The notes under the pieces were generated by a model. The model searched no databases and was not told the origin of the DNA. It saw nothing but the letters and a program-made list of their open reading frames with translations. Positions 8,868 through 18,591 of a stretch of DNA of 64,000 nucleotides are shown here, in pieces. Each line of letters opens with the position of its first letter. Position 1 is the stretch's first letter. The position numbers and the translations under genes were made by a program. Source of the stretch: Flavobacterium sp. HBTb2-11-1 (lineage in GTDB: Bacteria > Bacteroidota > Bacteroidia > Flavobacteriales > Flavobacteriaceae); contig NZ_WUMO01000004.1 in assembly GCF_009826975.1 (NCBI RefSeq), positions 483,625 to 547,624 on the forward strand, given 5' to 3'.

Positions 8868-10622
8868 TTAGTTCGCCACAGCAAACTGCGAGTCATATAA
8901 ATTTTTATAGTAACCATCAGTTTTAAGTAATAATTCCTGATGCGTTCCTTGTTCAACAATCAATCCCTTATCCATCACCACAATTTTATCTGCATTTACA
9001 ATTGTTGCTAGTCTATGTGCAATAATAATAGAAGTTCTTCCTTTTGTGATCGTCTCCGTTGCACGCTGAATCATTTCTTCTGAATACGTATCGATAGAAG
9101 AAGTGGCTTCATCCAAAATCAAAATACTCGGATTACTCACATACGAACGTAAAAAAGCAATAAGCTGGCGCTGACCAGAAGAAAGCATGACACCTCGCTC
9201 TTTTACATCAAAATCATAATTATCTGGAAGATTCATAATAAAATCATGAACACCAATTTTCTTTGCCGCATCAATTACCTTATCTCTAGTAATTGCTGGA
9301 TTATGCAAGGTAATATTATTATAAATCGTATCGGCAAACAAAAATACATCTTGCAAAACGACTGCAATTTGTTTTCTTAAAGAAGCCAAAGTATAATTTT
9401 CAATATTTTCTCCGTCAATGCAGATTGTACCGCTGTTGATTTCGTAAAAGCGATTCAATAAATTAATGATAGTCGATTTTCCGGCGCCCGTTGAACCTAC
9501 AATAGCTACAGTCTGTCCAGATGAAACCGACAAATCAATTCCTTTTATAACTTCTTCTTCGGGAATATAGCTAAAACGAACATCCTTAAATTCGATGCTT
9601 CCGTTAAAAACAGGCGCTTCAATCGTTCCTGTATCCTGAATATGATCTTGCGTATCGATAATATCAAAAACACGATTGGCTGCAATCATTCCTAATTGCA
9701 TCTCATTAAATTTATCCGCAATTTGTCTTAACGGATTAAATAGCATTCCGATAAACATCGTGTAAGAGAATAAATCTCCAAAAGTTGTAAAATGATCTCC
9801 GTTCAAAATTCTAAAACCGCCATAAACCACAACCAAACCTAAAGTAATAGACGAAATAATATCGGCGATAGGGAAGAAGATGGAGTTGTACAATATCGTC
9901 TTAATCCAGGCAACTCTATGTTTGTTATTGATTTCTTTAAAATTTTCGGCTTCGATTTTTTCGCGGTTAAAAAGCTGCACGATTTTCATTCCCGTTACGC
10001 GTTCCTGTACAAACGAGTTCATGTTGGCAATCTGAGTTCGCACTTCTTCAAAAGCCACTTGCATTTTGCGTTGAAAAATTCTAGTTACATAAACCAAAAT
10101 TGGCATCGCAATTACGACAATCCAAGTCAGTTTCCAGTTCATGTAAAACATAAAAATCAAAACTACAACCATTTTCATCAAGTCGCTTATAATCATAAAC
10201 AAACCTTGACTGAAAATACGAGCAATCGATTCAATATCCGAAACAGCACGGGTCACCAATTGTCCAACCGGAACCAAATCAAAATATTTCATCCTAAAAC
10301 TCAGAATATGCTGAAAAAGTTTGGTTCTAATATCTTTTACAATGTCTTGACCGAGCCAGTTTGCCCAATACACAAAGTAAAACTGAGAAAAAACCTCCAT
10401 AAGCAAAACCACTCCCATCAAAATGATGTACAGCAGCAATCCCATTTTATCATGAGTTTTGATGTAACCGTCGACTGTTTCTTTAAGTAAATAAGGACGA
10501 AGCGCGGCAAAAATAGACAGCGAAATGGCAAAAATAATTACGCCGTAATAACGCCATTTATAAGGGCGGGTATATTTTAAAATTCGTTTGAATAATCCTG
10601 TGTCGAATGCTTTTGCTTTCAT
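8868..10622 (-). CDS. ABC-type exporter, fused permease and ATPase (MsbA/MdlB-like)
   Basis: A 584-residue half-transporter that should work as a dimer in the inner membrane. The six-helix permease spans about 20-310; the ATPase follows, with Walker A GSTGAGKST (376-384), a signature LSSGQ at 480-484 (usual LSGGQ, second Gly replaced by Ser), Walker B ILILDEA (500-506), and an H-loop IIIAHR near 530. This class exports lipids, drugs or peptides; the substrate cannot be told. It lies 16 bases upstream of the kinase gene on the same strand, so the two may be cotranscribed. Its own 5' side carries a palindromic repeat that separates it from truA. Confidence 0.93.
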   Translation of the reverse strand: MKAKAFDTGLFKRILKYTRPYKWRYYGVIIFAISLSIFAALRPYLLKETVDGYIKTHDKMGLLLYIILMGVVLLMEVFSQFYFVYWANWLGQDIVKDIRTKLFQHILSFRMKYFDLVPVGQLVTRAVSDIESIARIFSQGLFMIISDLMKMVVVLIFMFYMNWKLTWIVVIAMPILVYVTRIFQRKMQVAFEEVRTQIANMNSFVQERVTGMKIVQLFNREKIEAENFKEINNKHRVAWIKTILYNSIFFPIADIISSITLGLVVVYGGFRILNGDHFTTFGDLFSYTMFIGMLFNPLRQIADKFNEMQLGMIAANRVFDIIDTQDHIQDTGTIEAPVFNGSIEFKDVRFSYIPEEEVIKGIDLSVSSGQTVAIVGSTGAGKSTIINLLNRFYEINSGTICIDGENIENYTLASLRKQIAVVLQDVFLFADTIYNNITLHNPAITRDKVIDAAKKIGVHDFIMNLPDNYDFDVKERGVMLSSGQRQLIAFLRSYVSNPSILILDEATSSIDTYSEEMIQRATETITKGRTSIIIAHRLATIVNADKIVVMDKGLIVEQGTHQELLLKTDGYYKNLYDSQFAVAN

Positions 10623-10639
10623 TTATTTTTTTTATGCTT

Positions 10640-10724
10640 TAAGCTTTAGGCTTTAGGCCGTAAGCTATTAGCTGTAAGCAACTAGGGATAAGCTTAAAGC
10701 TTATTGCCTAAAGCCTAAAGCTTA
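10640..10724. repeat. Palindromic intergenic repeat (TAAGCTTTAGGC family)
   Basis: Two 19-base arms in inverted orientation, 10640-10658 and 10706-10724, enclose a spacer with further TAAGC/GCTTA pieces. The right arm includes the last bases of truA: its stop codon (10722-10724) lies inside the arm. Function unknown; repeats of this look are common between flavobacterial genes. Confidence 0.8.
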
Positions 10725-11456
10725 TAAATAATCGTAATAAATATTGGTTAAATATAAACCGTGTGCTGGGACAGAAAACCCTGCTTTTTCTCTGTTTTTG
10801 CTGGCAATAATATTTTCAAAATCCTCCAGCGTAATTTTGTGTAAACCTATATTAATTAAAGTTCCCACAATGGAGCGAACCATATTTCTTAAAAACCGAT
10901 TTGCCGAAATGGTAAAAATCAGTTTTCCGTTTTCTTGTTTCCAGAACGCCTCAAAAATCGTGCAATCAAATGTGTTGACATCAGTATTAACTTTTGAAAA
11001 ACACTGAAAATCGGTATGCTTCAATAATAATTGTGCCGCATCATTCATTAAATCCACATCAAGTTTCTGCGTTACATACCAGCTCAATTCCTGTAAAAAC
11101 GGATTCTTAACCGTATTGATATGATATTCATACGTTCGTTTAGTTGCGTCAAATCGGCAATGGGCATCATCGTGAACTGGTAAAATATCAAAAATCGCAA
11201 TGTCTTTTGGTAAATACGAATTCAGTTTATAAACCAAAACCGGAATGTCTAAAGCCTTTTCTGTGTCAAAATGCCCGTACATTTCACTCGCATGAACACC
11301 AGTATCTGTTCTTCCAGCGCCCATAATGCTGATAGTTTCATTTAATAAAACTGAAAAAGCCTTATTTAAAGTTTCCTGAACTGAAGAAGCATTTGGCTGA
11401 ATCTGCCAGCCATGATAATGTGTTCCGTTGTAAGCGAATTGAATAAAATATCTCAC
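10722..11456 (-). CDS. truA: tRNA pseudouridine(38-40) synthase
   Basis: TruA isomerises uridines 38-40 in the anticodon arm of tRNAs to pseudouridine. The 244-residue length is typical. The signature MGAGRTDTGVHA carries the catalytic Asp at residue 51, and RFLRNMVRSIVG (second half) is another family block. The gene opens MRYFIQFAYNGTHYHGWQIQ, a canonical TruA start. Its stop codon is formed within the arm of an intergenic palindrome, and its upstream side is also repeat-rich. A single-copy housekeeping gene, not obviously linked in function to its neighbours. Confidence 0.97.
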   Translation of the reverse strand: MRYFIQFAYNGTHYHGWQIQPNASSVQETLNKAFSVLLNETISIMGAGRTDTGVHASEMYGHFDTEKALDIPVLVYKLNSYLPKDIAIFDILPVHDDAHCRFDATKRTYEYHINTVKNPFLQELSWYVTQKLDVDLMNDAAQLLLKHTDFQCFSKVNTDVNTFDCTIFEAFWKQENGKLIFTISANRFLRNMVRSIVGTLINIGLHKITLEDFENIIASKNREKAGFSVPAHGLYLTNIYYDYL

Positions 11457-11460
11457 TGTT

Positions 11461-11733
11461 GAGGTTCAAAGGTTCAAAGGCACAAAGGTATGAAAAAAAG
11501 CTTCTAAGATGCTAAGGTGCTAAGGTGCTAAGTTTTTTCTTTTTTTTAGTGAAAAAGTTGCAAAGGTTCAGAGTTACAAAGGTTTTTTTGTAATTTCTAT
11601 CTGTAAAGACTGCAGTGCGTCTTTCGTTCTGTTTTAAAATTTAGTTATTGAGTAATCTGACGTTAGACACACCACAGTACGTCTCTCCAGAAAAAAACTT
11701 AGTATCTTAGCATCTCAGAATCTTAGCCTCTTA
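11461..11733. repeat. Composite of intergenic repeats
   Basis: The gap between truA and the phosphoesterase gene is made of several repeat types laid inside one another. It has direct copies of (T)CAAAGGTTCAAAGG at 11464-11487 and again near 11570-11582, AAGRTGCTAAGG units at 11505-11533, and their reverse (CTTAGYATCTTAGCATCT) at 11698-11718. The GACTGCAGTGCGTC element sits at 11608-11621, with a diverged partner near 11685. No gene or promoter could be picked out. Confidence 0.7.
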
Positions 11734-11738
11734 AAAAA

Positions 11739-12233
11739 ATGACCAAAATTCTCTTACTTTCCGATACTCACAGTCACATCGATGATACAATTTTAAAATA
11801 TGTTGCTCAAGCCGATGAAGTCTGGCATGCTGGAGATATTGGAGATCTGAGTGTTACGGATACTATAAAAAAGCTAAAACCACTAAGAGCAGTTTATGGA
11901 AATATTGACGATGCGAAAGCTAGGTTAGAATTTCCATTAAATAACCGTTTTTCATGTGAAAATGTATCGGTTTGGATTACGCACATTGGAGGTTATCCTG
12001 GGAAATACAATCAGAATGTTAGGGAAGAACTAGCGCTGAATCCTCCAAAATTATTTATCTGTGGGCATTCGCATATTCTGAAAGTCATGTTTGATAAAAA
12101 GAACAATTTATTGCATATGAATCCGGGTGCGGCTGGAAAAAGCGGTTTTCATAAAGTAAGAACCATGCTTCGATTTGTAATTGACGATGATAAAATAAAA
12201 GATTTAGAGATTATTGAGATAGGAGCCAAGTAA
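11739..12233 (+). CDS. YfcE/MJ0936-type metallophosphoesterase
   Basis: A 164-residue calcineurin-like phosphodiesterase. The metal-binding motifs appear in order: LLSDTHSH (6-13), HAGDIGD (30-36), YGNIDD (54-59), CGHSHIL (107-113) and NPGAAG (about 127-132). The family is small, cytosolic and metal-dependent, and usually hydrolyses phosphodiesters in vitro; the natural substrate is unclear. The gene is convergent with the histidine kinase gene downstream with no spare bases: its TAA (12231-12233) is followed directly by the reverse-strand stop (12234-12236). Confidence 0.93.
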   Translation: MTKILLLSDTHSHIDDTILKYVAQADEVWHAGDIGDLSVTDTIKKLKPLRAVYGNIDDAKARLEFPLNNRFSCENVSVWITHIGGYPGKYNQNVREELALNPPKLFICGHSHILKVMFDKKNNLLHMNPGAAGKSGFHKVRTMLRFVIDDDKIKDLEIIEIGAK

Positions 12234-13148
12234 TTAATGTGGTAGCGGAATCTGAATTTTTATTTTAGTTCCCTGATTTTCTTTTGAAACAATTGATAAT
12301 GAACCTTTGTATTTTTTAATTCTGGCCCTAATTCTGTTTAAACCAAAACCTTCAGCGTCTTTTAATTTTTGAGTTTTAAAGCCAATTCCGTCATCATAGA
12401 TACGTAAGACCAATTGATTTTCTTTTTCCGTAAGAGAAAGTTTTGCTTTTTTGGCATTACTATGTTTTGTAATGTTGCTGAATAATTCGCTGACAATAAA
12501 ATAAATTTTCATTTCAAATTTCTCAGCATATCTTCTGCTGGTTGGAATAAAACTCGAAAATTCAAATTCAATAGCAGAATTGGAGTTTTTTTCGCATAAA
12601 TCTTCTAAAGAATATATCAGTCCAAAACGCACCAAAAGTGATGGAACAAGATCATGAGACATATCTCTTAAAAGTTCATGAGCTTCAGATAAAATAGCTT
12701 TTGCCTTTTGTATTTCATTAGATTTTATATCGTTCTGAGCTGTAAATGTATTTAAATGCAATCCAGCTGAGGATAATAACGAATTGATATTGTCATGCAG
12801 AAAAGAAGCAATTTTCTTGTGTTCTGCTTCTTGAGAATCAATGCCAGAATTGATGATATCTAGAAGAATTTTCTGTTTGGTGTCTTTTCGTTTTATTTTT
12901 TGCTTAAGCTTATTGTTTTGGTATAGGAAATAAAACAAAAGAAAAATGATAACGGTAAGTATAATAGATAAGCTAACGATTTTCTTATTTCGCAACTGTT
13001 CCGATTTGCTAACAGGCTTAATTGTTGTTTTATTATCAACTTGAGTTTGAAGAGTCTTTGCATTTGCAATATCTTTTGGCTGTGCAAGACTAGTTGCTTT
13101 AACAGCAAAAAATAATAGCAAAGAGATTAAAAAACGAAAAACAGACAT
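12234..13148 (-). CDS. Sensor histidine kinase, NarL-partner type (HisKA_3)
   Basis: A 304-residue kinase with an N-terminal signal-like helix, a second TM helix (about 57-77), a coiled segment (80-110) and a HisKA_3 domain with phospho-acceptor H118 in FLHDNINSLLSSAGLHL. The HATPase domain follows, with an N-box-like YFIVSELFSNITKHS, DDGIGF and GFGLNRIRARI. The sensor part outside the membrane is only about 35 residues, so the signal probably comes from the membrane or a partner. The cognate regulator is the LuxR-type gene 11 bases upstream (13160-13819), and the pair is surely cotranscribed. Confidence 0.92.
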   Translation of the reverse strand: MSVFRFLISLLLFFAVKATSLAQPKDIANAKTLQTQVDNKTTIKPVSKSEQLRNKKIVSLSIILTVIIFLLFYFLYQNNKLKQKIKRKDTKQKILLDIINSGIDSQEAEHKKIASFLHDNINSLLSSAGLHLNTFTAQNDIKSNEIQKAKAILSEAHELLRDMSHDLVPSLLVRFGLIYSLEDLCEKNSNSAIEFEFSSFIPTSRRYAEKFEMKIYFIVSELFSNITKHSNAKKAKLSLTEKENQLVLRIYDDGIGFKTQKLKDAEGFGLNRIRARIKKYKGSLSIVSKENQGTKIKIQIPLPH

Positions 13149-13159
13149 AAAAGCAATTG

Positions 13160-13819
13160 TTAAGGATTGATCAGATTGTTTTTAAGGGCATATTTCACTA
13201 AGCCGATTGTACTTTTAATATTCAGCTTTTTCATGATGTTTTTACGATGCGTTTCGACAGTATGCGAACTAATAAAAAGCTTTTCACTGATTTCTTTTCC
13301 GCTATATTCCAAAGCAATCAGAATAATGATTTCAATTTCACGTGGACTTAAGATCGGATTTTCTATAATCACATTATGATTCAGTTTTGGACTGTCCATA
13401 AAGGAGTTGAAGATTTTTTCTCTGACCGCGTCGCTAAAATATTCCTGACCTTGATAAACGGCTTCAACCGCTTCAATAATATTTTCTCCAGCGCAATTTT
13501 TTGTCAGATAGCCTTTTGCGCCTAGTTTCATTACTTCTTTAATGATTTTTAAATCATCATAGCTAGATAAAATAATGACTTTACAAGGCAGTTGTTTTTC
13601 TTTAAATTCTTTAAGGGTTTCAATGCCATCTTTTTTCGGCATGCTGATGTCTAAAATTAAAACATCGGCGAGGTCTTTCACAACATCATCATAGACAGTT
13701 GTGCCGTCTAGTGAAGTTCCTGCCACTTCAAAGTTTGAAACGGTTTGAAGTAAGTTGGACAATCCATCAATTAAGACCTGATGATCGTCTGCAAGATGAA
13801 TCCTTATTTTTGGTGTCAT
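13160..13819 (-). CDS. LuxR/NarL-type response regulator
   Basis: A 219-residue DNA-binding response regulator. The receiver domain (about 4-120) has acidic residues D11/D12, phospho-acceptor D57 (LILDISMP), and a conserved Lys near 108 (GYLTK). A LuxR-type helix-turn-helix follows (about 150-215: LSPREIEIIILIALEYSGKE, then ISSHTVETHRKNIMKKL). It is the first gene of a two-gene operon with the kinase downstream. Target genes are not evident. Confidence 0.95.
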   Translation of the reverse strand: MTPKIRIHLADDHQVLIDGLSNLLQTVSNFEVAGTSLDGTTVYDDVVKDLADVLILDISMPKKDGIETLKEFKEKQLPCKVIILSSYDDLKIIKEVMKLGAKGYLTKNCAGENIIEAVEAVYQGQEYFSDAVREKIFNSFMDSPKLNHNVIIENPILSPREIEIIILIALEYSGKEISEKLFISSHTVETHRKNIMKKLNIKSTIGLVKYALKNNLINP

Positions 13820-13910
13820 GATAAATTTGAATTTGAAAAATGCAAATTTATCACGTAAAAGCAGTATTATAGTGCCCTTTAGGTTTGATTTATAACATTA
13901 TAGGGTAAAA

Positions 13911-13938
13911 AAAACCCGAATAAAAATTCGGGTTTTTC
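13911..13938 (-). terminator. Rho-independent terminator after the DUF4293 gene
   Basis: An inverted repeat AACCCGAA/TTCGGGTT with a short AT loop is followed on the minus strand by eight T residues. It lies 30 bases past the DUF4293 stop. A T-run is present on the plus strand too. Confidence 0.85.
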
Positions 13939-13967
13939 TTCGCACAAAATAAACTAAGTTTATAGGT

Positions 13968-14378
13968 TTACCTCAAACGATCAACAGATTTTACAAGATC
14001 TTCGTCCTTTTTGATGGCCTTATTAGCTAAAACTAATAACACGATAGCAACAATCGGCATGAACATCCCAATACCTTTCTCAGAGACCTCAGTCCCTCCA
14101 GATAAATTTAGTGATCGATATACAAATAATCCTAATAAAATTAAATTTAATATTATATTAAGTCTGTTTAGCACAAACTGATTTTGTCTCTTTTTAAATG
14201 AAATGATACTGATAATACTAAGCATAGTCGTCAAACCTAATAAAACAGTATAAAGTTGATCCTGCATAAAAAAGAATGGTTTTCCTGCACTAGTTGTCCA
14301 AAGCGGAACAAAAAGCATTAAAATGCCAGTTGCAGCAAAAGCTAAAAATAAATATACAGTCTGAATTCTTTGTATCAT
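13968..14378 (-). CDS. DUF4293 family membrane protein
   Basis: A 136-residue protein with four predicted TM helices (about 5-27, 43-60, 73-88 and 108-124), opening MIQRIQTVYLFLAFAATGIL, the pattern of the DUF4293 family found across Bacteroidota next to rho. No catalytic motif is visible and the function is unknown. It is divergent from rho and ends at a strong terminator. Confidence 0.85.
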   Translation of the reverse strand: MIQRIQTVYLFLAFAATGILMLFVPLWTTSAGKPFFFMQDQLYTVLLGLTTMLSIISIISFKKRQNQFVLNRLNIILNLILLGLFVYRSLNLSGGTEVSEKGIGMFMPIVAIVLLVLANKAIKKDEDLVKSVDRLR

Positions 14379-14559
14379 GGTCTAAAAATGTTTTACAAAA
14401 ATATATTTTCTTTTTTTAAAATACTATTGTATGATAAAATTTTATTCGTATTATTGCATCATAATACCGTAAGCACTTCATACTGCGGTCAATTCAAATT
14501 AATTATCTACCTATTCTTTTTACAGTATTCCTTAAAATAATTAAATTCATAGAACATTC

Positions 14560-16395
14560 ATGTTTGATATTTCTGCATTAAAAGAAATGAAGCTTTCTGA
14601 GCTTCAAGAAATAGCTAAGTTAGCTAAAACAATAAAGATTACTGGTGTCAAAAAAGAGACTTTAATTAGTCAGATTTTAGCACACCAAGAAGCATCTCTT
14701 GCGCCGACAGAAACTCCAAAAACTGAAGCAGCAGAAACTAAAGAAGAGAAACCAAAACGCGCTAGAATTGCACCAGCCAAAGCAAAAGCAGCAAATACCA
14801 AAAATGCACCTGTTTTAGAATTTGATAAAGTAGAGGAAACTGTTCAGAATACAGAAACTGCAGAAAAAGTAGAGCCAATTGCAGAAACGACGATAGAAGC
14901 AGTACAGGAAAATAAGCCTGCGGCAGGAAAAAAAGAACCTAAAGCAGTAAAATTCAATAAACAGGCATACGAGAAAAAAGTAGCACTTAAAAAAGAGAAA
15001 GAGGTAGTAAAAGAAGTAGCATCTGAAGAAGTTACAGATTTAACTCCATCAGAACCAATTTCTGAGCCAACAGCAGAAACAGCTGAAAAAACTACACAAA
15101 CCCCTGCAAAAAAGGTTAATCCGAATCAGAATAAAAATCAGAACCAGAACCAGAATCAAAACCCGAATCAGAACCAAAATCAAAACGGGAATGGCAATGG
15201 AAACGGAAACCACAATAACCAAAATCCTAATCATAAGAATAAAAAGAATAACAATAATTTCAGAGATTCTGATTTTGAATTTGACGGAATTATTGAAAGT
15301 GAAGGCGTTCTAGAAATGATGCCAGACGGTTATGGATTTTTACGTTCATCAGATTATAATTATTTAGCTTCTCCAGACGATATTTATTTGTCAACTTCAC
15401 AAATCAGATTATTTGGTTTAAAAACAGGAGATACAGTAAAAGGAGTGGTTCGCCCTCCAAAAGAAGGTGAGAAATTTTTTCCTTTGGTTCGTGTATTAAA
15501 AATCAATGGTCACGATCCGCAAGTAGTTCGCGATAGAGTTTCTTTTGAACACTTGACACCGGTTTTCCCTTCAGAAAAATTCAAACTTGCCGAAAAAGGC
15601 AGTTCTATTTCAACAAGAATTATAGACTTGTTTTCACCAATAGGTAAAGGTCAGCGTGGTATGATCGTTGCGCAGCCTAAAACGGGTAAAACAATGCTTC
15701 TTAAAGATATTGCAAACGCAATTGCGGCCAACCATCCAGAGGTTTATTTAATTGTTCTTCTTATTGATGAGCGTCCAGAGGAGGTTACCGATATGCAAAG
15801 AAGTGTGCGTGGTGAAGTTATTGCTTCAACTTTCGATAGAGAACCGCAAGAACACGTAAAAATCGCTAATATCGTATTAGAAAAAGCAAAACGTTTGGTA
15901 GAATGCGGTCACGATGTTGTGATTCTATTAGATTCTATTACACGTTTAGCAAGAGCTTACAACACCGTTCAGCCTGCATCTGGAAAAGTATTAAGTGGAG
16001 GTGTTGATGCCAATGCATTGCAAAAACCAAAACGTTTCTTTGGAGCGGCTAGAAATGTAGAAAACGGTGGATCTTTAAGTATAATCGCAACTGCATTAAC
16101 AGAAACTGGTTCTAAAATGGATGAGGTTATCTTCGAAGAGTTTAAAGGAACAGGTAACATGGAACTTCAATTAGACCGTAAGATAGCCAATAAACGTATT
16201 TTCCCTGCAATCGATCTTACATCGTCAAGTACACGTCGCGACGACTTGTTATTAGATGAAAAAACATTACAAAGAATGTGGATTATGCGTAAATATCTAT
16301 CAGATATGAACCCAGTAGAATCTATGGATTTCGTAAACGATCGTTTCAAGAAAACGAAAAATAATGAGGAGTTTTTGATTTCTATGAATGACTAA
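14560..16395 (+). CDS. rho: Transcription termination factor Rho (long Bacteroidota form)
   Basis: Rho is a hexameric RNA helicase that ends transcription. This copy has 611 residues against about 420 in E. coli. The Rho_N domain is at 1-45, followed by a charged low-complexity insert (46-240) that includes an Asn/Gln/Gly-rich run (187-233). Then come the RNA-binding cold-shock-like domain (about 243-320) and the ATPase core with Walker A at 373-380 (PKTGKTML), [15 protein letters not shown] (about 464-478) and [16 protein letters not shown]. Such disordered inserts are known in Bacteroidota Rho and are thought to influence RNA binding and condensation. A terminator follows 60 bases downstream. 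Confidence 0.97.
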   Translation: MFDISALKEMKLSELQEIAKLAKTIKITGVKKETLISQILAHQEASLAPTETPKTEAAETKEEKPKRARIAPAKAKAANTKNAPVLEFDKVEETVQNTETAEKVEPIAETTIEAVQENKPAAGKKEPKAVKFNKQAYEKKVALKKEKEVVKEVASEEVTDLTPSEPISEPTAETAEKTTQTPAKKVNPNQNKNQNQNQNQNPNQNQNQNGNGNGNGNHNNQNPNHKNKKNNNNFRDSDFEFDGIIESEGVLEMMPDGYGFLRSSDYNYLASPDDIYLSTSQIRLFGLKTGDTVKGVVRPPKEGEKFFPLVRVLKINGHDPQVVRDRVSFEHLTPVFPSEKFKLAEKGSSISTRIIDLFSPIGKGQRGMIVAQPKTGKTMLLKDIANAIAANHPEVYLIVLLIDERPEEVTDMQRSVRGEVIASTFDREPQEHVKIANIVLEKAKRLVECGHDVVILLDSITRLARAYNTVQPASGKVLSGGVDANALQKPKRFFGAARNVENGGSLSIIATALTETGSKMDEVIFEEFKGTGNMELQLDRKIANKRIFPAIDLTSSSTRRDDLLLDEKTLQRMWIMRKYLSDMNPVESMDFVNDRFKKTKNNEEFLISMND

Positions 16396-16397
16396 CA

Positions 16398-16544
16398 AAG
16401 ATTCTAAGGTTCTTAGATGCTAAGATTCTAAGTTTTCTGAACCTTAATAAATATAAAAAAGGATGAGTAAAACTCATCCTTTTTCTTTTAACCATGCTAA
16501 GAGAAAAACCTAGAACCTTAGCATCTTAGCAACTCAGTGCCTTA
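16398..16544. repeat. Inverted 'CTAAG' intergenic repeat flanking a terminator
   Basis: Left part 16398-16433 holds repeated TTCTAAG/GATGCTAAG units; right part 16491-16541 holds their reverse (CCTTAGCATCTTAGCAACT). The terminator at 16455-16489 sits in the middle. The same word family occurs in the gap at 11461-11733. Confidence 0.75.
16455..16489. terminator. Bidirectional terminator between rho and the M28 peptidase gene
   Basis: AAAAAGGATGAGT and ACTCATCCTTTTT form a 13-bp stem with a 3-base loop, flanked by A-run and T-run, so it can end transcripts from both converging genes. Confidence 0.88.
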
Positions 16545-17558
16545 TTTCTTATCAACTACAGGTCTATTCTCTCTATTTGCCAATTCCCATGCTACCGCGA
16601 AAGCCAGTTTAGTTCTTTTGGTTAAAGCATCGTATTCAATTTTTTGAGGCTCGTCACCTTTTCCGTGATAATCTTCGTGAACTCCGTTGAAGAAGAAAAC
16701 AGATGGGATGCCGTGTTTAGCAAAGTTATAATGGTCAGAACGCTCGTAGAAATGATTTGGATCTTTCGGATCATTAAATTTAAAATCCAAGTCCATTTTA
16801 ATGTATTTTTCATTTTGACCCACAACTGCATTGTGTAAGTCAGATGATAGCCTGTCAGCACCAATTACATACACATAGTTGTTTGTATTTGAATGTTCAA
16901 CATCACGACGACCGATCATGTCGATATTGATGTCGGCAATTGTATTTGCAATTGGGAATAACGGATTTTCAGAATAGTAGCGAGATCCATGCAAACCGTG
17001 CTCTTCTCCAGTTACGTGAAGAAACAAAATTGAACGTTTTGGTCCGTGCCCTTGTTTTTTCGCTTTCGCAAAAGCTTTCGCCATTTCCATAACCGCTACA
17101 GTTCCTGAACCATCGTCATCAGCACCGTTATACACTTCGCCATCTTTAATGCCAACGTGGTCATAGTGCGCAGAAATTACCAAAACTTCATCTGGTTTTT
17201 CTGTTCCTTCAATATAAGCCCAGATGTTTTCTGAATCAGGAAGGTTCTGATTGCGTCTTGCATTCATAAATGTTGCAGGAACAGGCTGATAGTAATCTGA
17301 AGCCCCTTTTGGAAAAGAGATTCCACTTTTTTTGTATTGCTCAATCATGTAAAGACCTGCTTTTTTCTGTCCTTTCGAACCAGTTTCACGGCCTTCCATT
17401 TCATCAGAAGCAACAGTGTAAAGCATTTTTTTAAGATCCTTTTCGCTGATAGCCTTAATATATTTTGAAGGATCTGAATTGTCTTTAGATGCTGTTGGCT
17501 GCGTCGTTTTACAAGAGTACGCAGTAACAATTAAAAATAAAATGAGTAATTTTTTCAT
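16542..17558 (-). CDS. M28-family zinc aminopeptidase lipoprotein
   Basis: A 338-residue exported peptidase. A lipoprotein signal ends in TAYSCKT with the acylated Cys at 16. The M28 metal-binding blocks appear in order: SAHYDHVG, GADDDGSGTVAVME (bridging Asp), GEEHGLHGS (catalytic Glu pair), DMIGR, and FYERSDHYNFAKHGIPSVFF. The family removes N-terminal residues from peptides with two zinc ions. It should act in the periplasm or at the outer membrane. DUF3667 is encoded 9 bases upstream on the same strand, so the two may be cotranscribed; no functional link is known. Confidence 0.93.
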   Translation of the reverse strand: MKKLLILFLIVTAYSCKTTQPTASKDNSDPSKYIKAISEKDLKKMLYTVASDEMEGRETGSKGQKKAGLYMIEQYKKSGISFPKGASDYYQPVPATFMNARRNQNLPDSENIWAYIEGTEKPDEVLVISAHYDHVGIKDGEVYNGADDDGSGTVAVMEMAKAFAKAKKQGHGPKRSILFLHVTGEEHGLHGSRYYSENPLFPIANTIADINIDMIGRRDVEHSNTNNYVYVIGADRLSSDLHNAVVGQNEKYIKMDLDFKFNDPKDPNHFYERSDHYNFAKHGIPSVFFFNGVHEDYHGKGDEPQKIEYDALTKRTKLAFAVAWELANRENRPVVDKK

Positions 17559-17567
17559 TCTAAATAG

Positions 17568-18542
17568 TTAGTGTAAATTAATAAATGTGTAAAGAACGTA
17601 AAAGGTGAGTAAAAATAGGATAAAAAGAGAATTTATTATAAACAAGAAAAAGCTTTTTATAAAAGAGACTATTCTTGACTCGCCATAAAAACGGTGATGT
17701 GCAGGATAAAAATAATAACACATCCAAATAGTTCCCGCAAAAGTGGTAATACCTGAGATAAAAGATAGCGGACTATCTTCTCCAAAAAGACCAATTAGTC
17801 TTTCGATGATAAACATGATAAGGAAAATTAGTAAGAGAAAAGAAAAATAGTGGAGCGTGAAAATTCCGTGATCAAAATAATACCATTTCTTTTTGTTGTG
17901 GAAAAGCCACAAGAAAAAAGCAAAAAATGGCATTATTATAAAGAGGATTTTAGGAAGATTATGAAAGAACGATTCCACGAATTTTTCATAAATCTCTTTT
18001 TTTGTATATTTTTCTGTTACGTGTATAGCTTTTTCAGAAAACCAATATGAAGAGGCATTTAACTTCTCATTTTCTTTTCCATATTTCTGAATCGAATCAA
18101 TTTCTTTCATAGTTTTAAAATGGAAATATCTTTTGTCGTCCTTTCTGCTTATATTTAGGCTGTCCGTAGCTTTAGAGATTTCTTTGTTCAATGCTTCTTC
18201 ACTTTTATCAATTTTTTCGCCTACATTGTTTGGAAACATTGCAATTAATAAAAATGTAATAAAACTTATAAAAATATAAAGTCGAACCGGAGCAAGATAA
18301 GATAAACGTTTTCCTGAAAGGTATTCTTTTGTAAGCGTTGAAGGCTTGAATAGTAGATTTTTAATAGTTTTCCAGAATGCATTTTCATAATGTGTCAAAT
18401 CTTCAAAGAAATGGATAAACAAATGATGAAAAGTTTTTCGGCTATCGCTGTTTTCCTGTCCGCAGTTCGGGCAGAATTTCAGTTCTACAACATGCCTGCA
18501 GTTTAGACAAGTTTTGTCTTCTCTAATTTTGTTATGTGACAT
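17568..18542 (-). CDS. DUF3667 family membrane protein with N-terminal zinc ribbon
   Basis: A 324-residue protein. A zinc-ribbon-like segment near the N-terminus (CLNCRHVVELKFCPNCG, about 13-29) is followed by HHLFIHFFEDLTHYENAFWK and TLTKEYLSGKRLSYLAPVRL, which identify DUF3667. Hydrophobic helices lie at about 92-108, 205-222, 235-255, 264-285 and 298-318. The Lys/Ser-rich part between the first and second helix is probably a loop. Its molecular function is unknown. It overlaps none of its neighbours and lies just upstream of the M28 peptidase. Confidence 0.82.
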   Translation of the reverse strand: MSHNKIREDKTCLNCRHVVELKFCPNCGQENSDSRKTFHHLFIHFFEDLTHYENAFWKTIKNLLFKPSTLTKEYLSGKRLSYLAPVRLYIFISFITFLLIAMFPNNVGEKIDKSEEALNKEISKATDSLNISRKDDKRYFHFKTMKEIDSIQKYGKENEKLNASSYWFSEKAIHVTEKYTKKEIYEKFVESFFHNLPKILFIIMPFFAFFLWLFHNKKKWYYFDHGIFTLHYFSFLLLIFLIMFIIERLIGLFGEDSPLSFISGITTFAGTIWMCYYFYPAHHRFYGESRIVSFIKSFFLFIINSLFILFLLTFYVLYTFINLH

Positions 18543-18591
18543 TGGTTTATGTTAATTGATTTGTTTTGGTAGTCTTTAGGTTTTTTTGAAA

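Noticed and set aside
9918..10490. 190-residue plus-strand open frame
   Set aside because: It is antisense to the ABC exporter gene, has no recognisable motifs and a His/Asn-rich composition typical of shadow frames in AT-rich genes.
12231..12236. Overlapping stop codons of convergent genes as a sign of a frameshift or truncation
   Set aside because: Both proteins are full length with intact C-terminal motifs; the abutting stops are just tight packing.
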